NCBI GenBank assembly: GCA_019237175.1
Contig: JAFAHP010000174.1
Span: forward strand, 1 to 5,077
DNA length: 5,077 nt
Direction of reading: 5' to 3'
From: Alphaproteobacteria bacterium
Lineage (GTDB): Bacteria; Pseudomonadota; Alphaproteobacteria; ATCC43930; CGMCC-115725
Made by a program: the position numbers and the translations under genes. This document shows, in pieces, positions 1-5,077 of the stretch. How positions within the stretch are numbered: the stretch's first letter is position 1; every line of letters begins with the position of its first letter. The notes under the pieces were generated by a model that made no database searches, was not told the DNA's origin, and saw only the letters and a program-made list of their open reading frames with translations.

Positions 1-1236
1 CGCATCCTTGGCAACTTCCTCGGGTACTTCGCCGAGGCCGACCAGCCAGCGGCCGGTCTGCGCCAACGAGATGCGGACGAGCCAGCTGCCGCCCTCCTTG
101 GTGCGCCGCGCCAGTGCCACCATGGCACCAAACGCCATCAGATAGCCGGTCAGGTAGTCGATCGCCGATACCGGGTAGAATTGCGGGCCGGGCTCCGCAC
201 CTGGAAAGAGCTCGCCCTGCCGCGTCGTGATGCCGCTGACATTCTGCACCACCGTGTCAAAGCCGCGGCGCGATGCCCATGGCCCCTTGTGACTAAAGGC
301 GCACAGCGAGACATAGACGAGGCCCGGGCGCAGCGCTGCGAGCTCCTCGGGCGAGAGGCCGCGATTACTCAATGTCCCCGGTCGATAGCCCTGGCTGAAC
401 ACGTCGCCGTCGCGCACCAAACCCTTCAGGGTGTCGAGCTCCTGCGGCTGGCGCAGATCGAGCCGCGCCGACAATTTGCCATGACCGGTATCGTATTCCT
501 GATCATCGCGCGCCGCGATGTGCGACGCGGTGATCTTCAAGACGTCGGCACCGTGCTCGGCCAGGGTGCGCGCACAGGTCGGACCGGCGAGCACGCGGGT
601 CAGGTCGAGCACACGGATGCCAGAAAGCGGGCGATTGCCATCCGGCAGTTTCTCCGGCGGGCTGTCGCCGATCTTGACGATCTCGAGCAGCGGCAATGAG
701 GCGATCGCCGCAGCCTGCGGATGCTGCGCCCATTCGGCCATGTTACGCACCATGCCGCCAGCGCCGCCAGCGGCGATGATCGCCTCTTCGAGCTCGGGCG
801 CATCCCAATTCGACACTGCGCGGCGCACCGCCTCGCGGTTGTCCTCGCAGCCGAGGACGCGCAAGGCGGCGGCGCGGTGGTTCGGGAAGTTGGCATGGAC
901 GTAGCTCCAGCGGCCGTTCTTGGCCGGGTACATGCCCATCACCGGATTGCGCTCGTTCCTGACCTTGGCGCCGTTCACTTGCAGATAATGACCGCTGCGC
1001 AGCGAGGCGACCGCCTGGCGCAGATCGACCGCGACCTCCTGGCGACGGCCGGTGCGCAATTCCCATAGATCGGCGGCGGCGAGTCCGGTCGCGGCGAGTG
1101 CCGCGGCACCGGCCGCGCCGATGCGGAACGGCGTCGGCAATACCGGGTCGGTGCCGCCGGTGATCTCGACGGCGCGGGCCCGCTCCTCGGGCCAGCCGGC
1201 GACGGGCAGGATCGTGCGCAATGCGTCATGTGCCAT
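1..1236 (-). CDS. CaiB/BaiF family III CoA-transferase, permuted layout, 3' end cut by window edge
   Basis: The minus strand reads open for 412 codons from ATG at 1236 to the left edge, so the C-terminus is missing. The family moves CoA between carboxylic acids in the cytoplasm through an acyl-aspartyl intermediate. The Rossmann-type opening of the family is seen at residues 203-235 (RPLSGIRVLDLTRVLAGP, then EHGADVLKI), followed by RPGTLSNRGLS (285-295), LVYVSLCAFSHKGPW (306-320) and GFDTVVQ (325-331). Asp360 in the AIDYLTG motif is the expected catalytic aspartate. Unusually, this core is preceded by about 200 residues that resemble the part that normally follows it: RTGRRQEVAVDL (61-72), GMYPAKNGRW (101-110) and EWAQHPQ (168-174). 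The start is supported by an AGGGAG ribosome-binding site 8 nt upstream. It is transcribed away from the ABM gene. Family assignment is firm; the substrate (for example a dicarboxylic or aromatic acyl-CoA) is unknown. Confidence 0.9.
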   Translation of the reverse strand, partial: MAHDALRTILPVAGWPEERARAVEITGGTDPVLPTPFRIGAAGAAALAATGLAAADLWELRTGRRQEVAVDLRQAVASLRSGHYLQVNGAKVRNERNPVMGMYPAKNGRWSYVHANFPNHRAAALRVLGCEDNREAVRRAVSNWDAPELEEAIIAAGGAGGMVRNMAEWAQHPQAAAIASLPLLEIVKIGDSPPEKLPDGNRPLSGIRVLDLTRVLAGPTCARTLAEHGADVLKITASHIAARDDQEYDTGHGKLSARLDLRQPQELDTLKGLVRDGDVFSQGYRPGTLSNRGLSPEELAALRPGLVYVSLCAFSHKGPWASRRGFDTVVQNVSGITTRQGELFPGAEPGPQFYPVSAIDYLTGYLMAFGAMVALARRTKEGGSWLVRISLAQTGRWLVGLGEVPEEVAKDA

Positions 1237-1244
1237 GTCGAGAT

Positions 1245-1250
1245 CTCCCT
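1245..1250 (-). promoter_or_regulatory. Ribosome-binding site of the CoA-transferase
   Basis: On the minus strand AGGGAG lies 8 nt before the ATG at 1236-1234. This fixes the start of the left-hand gene and fits its family-like N-terminus. Confidence 0.7.
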
Positions 1251-1281
1251 AGCTTCATTCCGGCGCTTACCCAGAGGGGGC

Positions 1282-1311
1282 TTGTCTATCCGCGGACGGA
1301 TAGCCGATCAT
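1282..1311 (+). promoter_or_regulatory. Candidate promoter for the ABM gene
   Basis: TTGTCT at 1282-1287 and GATCAT at 1306-1311 each match four of six bases of the sigma-70 -35 and -10 consensus, with an 18-bp spacer. The distance to the ATG at 1341 is reasonable for a short leader. The match is weak and would be unremarkable alone; it is listed because an inverted repeat fills the spacer. Confidence 0.3.
1286..1303. promoter_or_regulatory. Inverted repeat, candidate operator
   Basis: CTATCCG and CGGATAG form a perfect 7-bp inverted repeat around the 4-bp centre CGGA, in the gap between two divergent genes. A perfect 18-bp dyad in this place is typical of a binding site for a dimeric repressor such as TetR, MarR or GntR types. 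No regulator gene is visible in the window. It could instead form a hairpin in an RNA leader, but there is no T-run after it and it lies between gene starts, so a terminator is unlikely. Confidence 0.45.
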
Positions 1312-1327
1312 GCCGCGGAATAGAGCC

Positions 1328-1333
1328 GGAGGG
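1328..1333 (+). promoter_or_regulatory. Ribosome-binding site deciding the ABM start
   Basis: GGAGGG ends 7 nt before the ATG at 1341. Another in-frame ATG at 1335 lies only 1 nt after the motif, too close for initiation, so 1341 is preferred. Confidence 0.75.
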
Positions 1334-1340
1334 AATGTTT

Positions 1341-1628
1341 ATGAGCCGCATCATGATCGTCGTCGAATTCGAGGTGAAGCCCGAACACCGCGATGTCTTC
1401 ATCGAATTGATGAAAGGGCACGCGCAGCGCTCGCGGGCTGAGGACGGCTGCCAGCAATTCGACGTGTTGCTGCCGCAGGAGGGTCAGAGCCGCGTCTTTT
1501 TGGTCGAGGCGTGGCGCGACCAGACCGCGCTCGATGTGCATTTGAAGCTGCCGGCGATGGCGCGGCTGCGCGAGACCTTCGCACCTTGGGTGGTCAACAC
1601 CAAGGCCACCCGCTGCATCGCCGATTAA
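1341..1628 (+). CDS. ABM-domain protein, putative quinol monooxygenase
   Basis: This 95-residue protein has the size and pattern of the antibiotic biosynthesis monooxygenase family (Pfam ABM, YgiN-like). Members are small dimeric ferredoxin-fold proteins, some of which oxidise quinols or aromatic polyketides without a cofactor; many have no known substrate. Visible landmarks are the first strand IMIVVEFEVKPEHRDVF (residues 4-20), the turn AEDGCQQFDVL (33-43), the strand VFLVEAWRDQTALDVH (52-67, with Glu56, Trp58 and His67 at positions usually conserved) and the last helix LPAMARLRETFAPWV (70-84). It has no signal peptide, so it is cytoplasmic. It is divergent from the CoA-transferase, which hints at a shared catabolic role. 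The open frame extends upstream to 1221, but the ribosome-binding site and homologue-like start argue for 1341. The family is clear, the reaction is not. Confidence 0.88.
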   Translation: MSRIMIVVEFEVKPEHRDVFIELMKGHAQRSRAEDGCQQFDVLLPQEGQSRVFLVEAWRDQTALDVHLKLPAMARLRETFAPWVVNTKATRCIAD

Positions 1629-1640
1629 CGCCCCGGGGCG
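1629..1640. repeat. 12-bp perfect GC palindrome after the ABM stop
   Basis: CGCCCCGGGGCG begins immediately after the TAA at 1626-1628. In RNA it could fold only into a short stem with a CCGG loop, and no T-run follows, so it is not a convincing intrinsic terminator. Confidence 0.5.
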
Positions 1641-1668
1641 TACGAGAAGGCTCAGGGCGGGGCGTACG
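1635..1668. repeat. Direct repeat GGGGCGTACG, two copies
   Basis: The 10-mer GGGGCGTACG occurs at 1635-1644 and again at 1659-1668, a period of 24 bp, inside the 80-bp gap before the cytochrome gene. The period is a little over two helical turns, so a protein could bind both on nearly the same face. It may also be chance in GC-rich DNA. Confidence 0.45.
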
Positions 1669-1708
1669 GCCGACCACTAGGTCAACGACCCGCGCCCGGC
1701 CCAGCCCC

Positions 1709-4015
1709 ATGAGCGTTTTGCGGAAGGCCGCACTTACGGTCGTGGTCTTGCTGACGCTCCCCAGACCGGTCGGCGCGGCTGCTGAAGAGCCGGCCACTTT
1801 CGTCGGGGTTCAGGCCTGCGCTGGTTGCCACACGGCGCAATTCGATCTCTGGAAGGGCTCGCATCACGCGCTGGCAATGCAGCCTGCTACGACGGCAACA
1901 GTGCTCGGCGACTTCGCCGACGCAAAGCTGGAGTATTTTGGGGTCACCACCACTTTCTTCCGCAATGGCGACAAGTTCATGGTCCGCACCGAGGGTCCGG
2001 ACGGCGCATTGCACGACAATCCGATCGCCTACACCTTCGGCATCTATCCGCTGCAGCAATATTTGATCCCGTTCCCCGGCGGACGGCTGCAGGCACTCGG
2101 CATCGCCTGGGACAGCCGGCCAAAAGACCAGGGCGGCCAGCGCTGGTTTCACCTTTATCCGAGCCAGCAGTTCAAGCCCGGTGATCCACTGCACTGGACC
2201 GCTCGCGATCAGACCTGGAACTATCAGTGCGCCGATTGCCACTCCACCGATCTGAAGAAGAACTACGACCTCGCCGCCAATACCTACGCGACGAGCTGGA
2301 CCGATCTCGACGTGGCCTGCGAGGCTTGCCACGGCCCCGGCTCGCGGCACGTCGCCTGGGCCAAAGCGCATACCGGGGGCAGCTCCTATCCATCGGACAC
2401 CGACGCTGCGCGAATGGGTCTGACCAATTGGCTAAAGCCGAGTGATCATGGCCATTGGGAAATGAACCCGGAGACTGGCATCGCAAGGCGCGCCGAGAAG
2501 CTGATGTCGACGGAGCTCGAAACTTGCGCGGCCTGTCATTCGCGCCGCAAGGTGCTCGCCAGCAATCCAATACCCGGCGAGCCTTACCTCGACTCCTATC
2601 TACCGGCATTACTCGACCCCGGTCTCTATCACGCCGACGGGCAGATCGACGGCGAGGTCTACGAGTACGGCTCGTTCCTGCAGAGCCGCATGCATGCCGC
2701 CGGGGTCACCTGCTCGAACTGTCACGACCCGCACAGCGCCAAGCTGCTTGCCGCCGGTAATGCGCTCTGCGCCCAATGCCACCTGCCCGAAAAATTCGAC
2801 ATGGCGGCGCACCATCATCACAAGCCCGGCAGCGCCAGCGCGCAATGCGTCAACTGCCACATGCCGACAAAGAATTACATGGTCGTCGATGCGCGGCGCG
2901 ATCACAGCATCCGGGTTCCGCGCCCCGATTTGTCGGTGTCGCTCGGCACGCCAAACGCCTGCAGCCAATGCCACGCGGACCGGCCCGCCCAATGGGCCGC
3001 TGACACCGTTGCCGGCTGGTACCCCCGCGGGCGGCAGACCACCCCGCATTACGGCGCTGCACTCCATGCCGGGCGGATTGGCGCCGTCGATGCAGAGCAG
3101 CAGCTCGACCGGCTGATCCTCGATCGGAGCCAGCCGGCGATAGCAAGGGCGAGTGCGCTGCCGTTGCTGGCTCCCTATGCTTCGCCCGCCTCAGAGCCGG
3201 CGATCAAGGCGGCGATCAGGGATCCGGACGTGCTCGTCAGGATGGGGTCGCCACGCGCCTTGCCAGGCACACCGCCGCCTCGCTTCGTCGATGCGGCCGC
3301 CCCGCTGCTCAGCGATCCGGTTCGTGCCGTCCGCATTGAAGCCGCAAGGGCGTTGGCCACGACCGACCCCGCGGCGCTGCCTCCGGAGCAGCAGGCCGCA
3401 TTGGTCAAGGCAACAGCTGAGCTCGTCGCCGCCGAGATGGTCGATGCCGACCGGCCGGAGGCTCACCTCAATCTCGGGCTGTTGCATCTGCGGCGCCGGC
3501 AACTAACCGAGGCGGAGGAGGAGTATCGCGCCGCATTACGTCTCGACCCGAATTTCGTCCCGGCGCTCGTCAATCTCGCGGATCTCGACCGGGCGTTCGG
3601 CAGGGACGAAGAGGGGGCAGACCTACTGAGGAAGGCGATGGCAATCGAGCCCGACAACGCCGACGTGCGCTATGCCCTTGGTCTCTACCTGGTGCGCAAG
3701 CACGACTACCCCGAGGCACTGGATCTGCTGCGCCGAGCCCATGAGCTGATGCCCGATAATGCGCGCTACTCTTACGTCTATGCTGTCGCGCTAAATTCGA
3801 GCGGTGCCTCGGGCGAAGCGTTGGCGCTATTGGAGCAGACGCATCAGCGGCATCCGGCGGATCGAAATGTGTTGATGGCGCTGGTCTCGATCGGGCGAGA
3901 CAATGGCGATTTTGCTGAGGCACTCCGCCACGCCCGCGAGCTGCTCAACCTCGACCCCGGCAACGCGCAATTGCAGGCTCTCATCGCGGAGCTCGAAAAG
4001 AAGACGCGCCCGTAA
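1709..4015 (+). CDS. Exported octaheme c-type cytochrome with HEAT-like and TPR domains
   Basis: A 768-residue precursor. Residues 1-25 form a Sec signal peptide (basic start, hydrophobic TVVVLLTL, Ala-rich cleavage site near 23-25), so the protein acts in the periplasm. Eight CXXCH heme sites are visible, with first cysteines at 37, 174, 204, 273, 335, 354, 380 and 418. All 16 cysteines belong to these motifs and there is no CXXCK. Likely distal ligands include His52/His53 after heme 1 and the cluster His368-371. The heme part resembles the cytochrome c554-like multiheme group, with the conserved-looking stretch DARRDHSIRVPRPDLS (394-409). Residues 472-560 look HEAT-like (RDPDVLVR, SDPVRAVRIEAARALA). 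Residues 583-752 hold five TPRs, with prolines at 614, 648, 682, 716 and 750, exactly 34 apart. The frame is open upstream to 1511 but overlaps the ABM gene there; 1709 is the only ATG that gives a signal peptide. No clear ribosome-binding site precedes it. Role is probably electron transfer or reduction of an unknown substrate; the heme count and localisation are firm. Confidence 0.93.
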   Translation: MSVLRKAALTVVVLLTLPRPVGAAAEEPATFVGVQACAGCHTAQFDLWKGSHHALAMQPATTATVLGDFADAKLEYFGVTTTFFRNGDKFMVRTEGPDGALHDNPIAYTFGIYPLQQYLIPFPGGRLQALGIAWDSRPKDQGGQRWFHLYPSQQFKPGDPLHWTARDQTWNYQCADCHSTDLKKNYDLAANTYATSWTDLDVACEACHGPGSRHVAWAKAHTGGSSYPSDTDAARMGLTNWLKPSDHGHWEMNPETGIARRAEKLMSTELETCAACHSRRKVLASNPIPGEPYLDSYLPALLDPGLYHADGQIDGEVYEYGSFLQSRMHAAGVTCSNCHDPHSAKLLAAGNALCAQCHLPEKFDMAAHHHHKPGSASAQCVNCHMPTKNYMVVDARRDHSIRVPRPDLSVSLGTPNACSQCHADRPAQWAADTVAGWYPRGRQTTPHYGAALHAGRIGAVDAEQQLDRLILDRSQPAIARASALPLLAPYASPASEPAIKAAIRDPDVLVRMGSPRALPGTPPPRFVDAAAPLLSDPVRAVRIEAARALATTDPAALPPEQQAALVKATAELVAAEMVDADRPEAHLNLGLLHLRRRQLTEAEEEYRAALRLDPNFVPALVNLADLDRAFGRDEEGADLLRKAMAIEPDNADVRYALGLYLVRKHDYPEALDLLRRAHELMPDNARYSYVYAVALNSSGASGEALALLEQTHQRHPADRNVLMALVSIGRDNGDFAEALRHARELLNLDPGNAQLQALIAELEKKTRP

Positions 4016-4066
4016 GCCAGCCGTGGCCAGCTGGGATTCCGATAGCGGAGTTTGAGGTAGCACCAC

Positions 4067-4072
4067 TATTAT
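4067..4072 (+). promoter_or_regulatory. Possible -10 box for the downstream gene
   Basis: TATTAT matches five of six bases of the -10 consensus and stands out in this GC-rich DNA, 75 nt before the ATG at 4147. No acceptable -35 hexamer is found 16-18 bp upstream, so an activator or another sigma factor would be needed. Weak call. Confidence 0.2.
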
Positions 4073-4135
4073 GTTTGCCGGTCCCGACGCCTTTCATGGC
4101 GCCATCCGGGCTCCAGCATCTCTGCACCCAAGCAC

Positions 4136-4140
4136 AGGGG
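4136..4140 (+). promoter_or_regulatory. Ribosome-binding site of the unknown secreted protein
   Basis: AGGGG lies 6 nt before the ATG at 4147. An in-frame ATG at 4096 has no such motif and would spoil the signal peptide, so 4147 is the better start. Confidence 0.65.
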
Positions 4141-4146
4141 ATACCG

Positions 4147-5077
4147 ATGAAACCACTCGTTTTCGGTCCAGTCGCCAGGTTGCATCTGGCATTCATGGCG
4201 GCGGTGGTCCTGTTGGCAAATCCAGGCGGTAGTCTGGCTGAAGACGCTGCGCCCGGCCAAGCGGCGTTTGATTCACCCGAGGTTCGGACCACCGCGGATG
4301 TTGTGTCACCGGCGCTGCTGCGCGGACCCCATTACCAGTTGGGCCCTACCGTCAAGACGTTCGCCTTTATGAATCAGTACTCGGTGACATCGGATTATGG
4401 CCCATTCAACCCGCCGAGCGACGCCCGGTTGCGCCGGCTGATCCGGGAGATCGCTGCGATCGCCGAGTTGCAAAAGATCCATCAGAGCGACGCTTTTGCC
4501 AAAGCGACGGTAGAGGCTGGAAAAGGCGTCGTCCAAGGTGCCCAGCACCTGATCAATGACCCGGTCGGCACGATCGGCGCTGTTCCGGAGGCGGTTTTCA
4601 GCGTCTTCGGTCGCGTCTCGGAGGCGGCGAAACGCGGCGGCAGGAGCCGGTATGAAGATGGCGTAGCGCAGAACTTGCTGGCCGTGTCCAGCTTCAAGCG
4701 CGAATACGCCCAAAAGTTTGATGTCGATGTCTACTCCAGCAACGAGGTTCTGCAAAAAGAGCTCAACAGCATCGCTTGGGCTTCGGCCGCCGGCAATCTG
4801 ACATTGGGCGCGGCGTCGATGGTCACTGGCGCAGCCGTGCTCCAGGCGGCAAGTGGTCTTCGCACGCTCGATCAGGCCAAAAACATCGTCAATGCGCTGC
4901 CGGCGACCGAGCTATCTCGCCGCAATCGGGAAGCGCTGCGCCAAATGCGTGTGCCCGATGCGGTCGCCGACCGCTTTCTACAGAACCCGCTACTGTCTCC
5001 TCGGCACCAGACCGTGATCGTCGAGGCAATGAAGACGCTCGGCGGGATCCCCGGCCGTACGGCGTTCATCCAATATG
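4147..5077 (+). CDS. Secreted protein of unknown function, 3' end cut by window edge
   Basis: The frame is open for 310 codons and leaves through the right edge, so the total length is unknown. I do not recognise a named family. Residues 1-31 form a Sec signal peptide (hydrophobic LAFMAAVVLLA, cleavage likely after Ser-Leu-Ala31). The mature part starts with a probably unstructured stretch, then a Tyr/Phe-rich segment (FAFMNQYSVTSDYGPFNPP, 72-90) and charged helices (SDARLRRLIREIAAIAELQK, 91-110). A Gly-rich segment, EAGKGVVQGAQHLINDPVGT (123-142), loosely recalls the GxxxG-DPxGT helices seen before toxin domains in polymorphic toxins. Residues 208-237 are a run of small and hydrophobic residues (Ala, Gly, Leu) that could insert in a membrane or pack as a helical hairpin. 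There are no cysteines in the visible part, so no heme or disulfide. It follows the cytochrome by 131 bp on the same strand and probably shares its compartment. Confidence 0.85.
   Translation, partial: MKPLVFGPVARLHLAFMAAVVLLANPGGSLAEDAAPGQAAFDSPEVRTTADVVSPALLRGPHYQLGPTVKTFAFMNQYSVTSDYGPFNPPSDARLRRLIREIAAIAELQKIHQSDAFAKATVEAGKGVVQGAQHLINDPVGTIGAVPEAVFSVFGRVSEAAKRGGRSRYEDGVAQNLLAVSSFKREYAQKFDVDVYSSNEVLQKELNSIAWASAAGNLTLGAASMVTGAAVLQAASGLRTLDQAKNIVNALPATELSRRNREALRQMRVPDAVADRFLQNPLLSPRHQTVIVEAMKTLGGIPGRTAFIQY

Larger units (their letters stand above)
4016..4146. other. Intergenic gap between cytochrome and unknown secreted protein
   Basis: I see no gene in these 131 bases. They hold two perfect palindromes, CCAGCTGG (4027-4034) and ATGGCGCCAT (4096-4105), and a possible imperfect hairpin in which CCCG (4083-4086) pairs with CGGG (4107-4110) and CGCC (4088-4091) with GGCG (4098-4101). 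No T-run follows, so an intrinsic terminator for the cytochrome gene is not evident. Read-through into the next gene is possible. Confidence 0.5.

Noticed and set aside
181..1252. Several long plus- and minus-strand frames opposite or beside the CoA-transferase
   Set aside because: They are out-of-frame shadows of a GC-rich gene. Their translations are Arg/Ala/Pro-rich without family features, while the open minus frame from 1236 gives a clear CaiB protein.
1221..1340. 40-codon extension of the ABM frame
   Set aside because: It crosses the divergent control region and the CoA-transferase start; the ribosome-binding site at 1328-1333 points to 1341.
1511..1708. 66-codon N-terminal extension of the cytochrome frame
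   Set aside because: It overlaps the ABM gene, is Arg-rich and would bury the signal peptide; the ATG at 1709 gives a standard Sec leader.
1682..2371. 229-codon minus-strand frame under the cytochrome
   Set aside because: Antisense shadow of the heme region; no ribosome-binding site or recognisable motif, while the plus strand has eight heme sites.
4083..4110. Hairpin CCCG/CGCC with GGCG/CGGG as terminator of the cytochrome gene
   Set aside because: The stem is interrupted by an asymmetric internal loop and no T-run follows.
4071..4233. Small plus-strand frame of 53 codons starting just after the possible -10 box
   Set aside because: It overlaps the secreted protein in another frame, has no ribosome-binding site and a low-complexity Gly/Arg end.
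4306..4755. 149-codon minus-strand frame opposite the secreted protein
   Set aside because: Antisense shadow; the plus strand has a signal peptide, a good ribosome-binding site and stays open to the window edge.

Overview
The window is GC-rich and densely coded. Codon use and protein style suggest an alphaproteobacterium of the Bradyrhizobium/Rhodopseudomonas kind (order Hyphomicrobiales); this is an impression from the proteins, not a measured assignment. There is no insertion sequence, CRISPR array, tRNA, rRNA or other sign of a mobile element.

Layout: (1) bases 1-1236, minus strand: a CaiB/BaiF (family III) CoA-transferase, cut by the left edge, whose domain order looks circularly permuted. 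(2) 1237-1340: a divergent intergenic region with a 7-4-7 inverted repeat lying almost exactly in the spacer of a weak candidate promoter. (3) 1341-1628, plus strand: a 95-residue antibiotic-biosynthesis-monooxygenase (ABM) fold protein. (4) 1629-1708: a short gap with a 12-bp GC palindrome right after the stop codon and a 10-bp direct repeat. (5) 1709-4015, plus: the centrepiece, a 768-residue exported octaheme c-type cytochrome that continues into a HEAT-like segment and five TPR repeats. (6) 4016-4146: a gap without a gene, holding a possible -10 box, small palindromes and a clear ribosome-binding site. (7) 4147-5077, plus: a secreted, cysteine-free protein of unknown function, cut by the right edge.

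How they might work together: the CoA-transferase and the ABM protein diverge from one control region and may be co-regulated in the breakdown of an organic acid or aromatic compound, but the substrate cannot be read from the sequence. The cytochrome and the unknown protein both carry Sec-type signal peptides, point the same way and would meet in the periplasm. The cytochrome has enough hemes for a multi-electron reductase or electron-transfer role, and the TPR part suggests docking to a partner. No cytochrome maturation (Ccm) genes are present, so hemes must be attached by machinery encoded elsewhere. Linking the two halves of the window into one pathway would be speculation.
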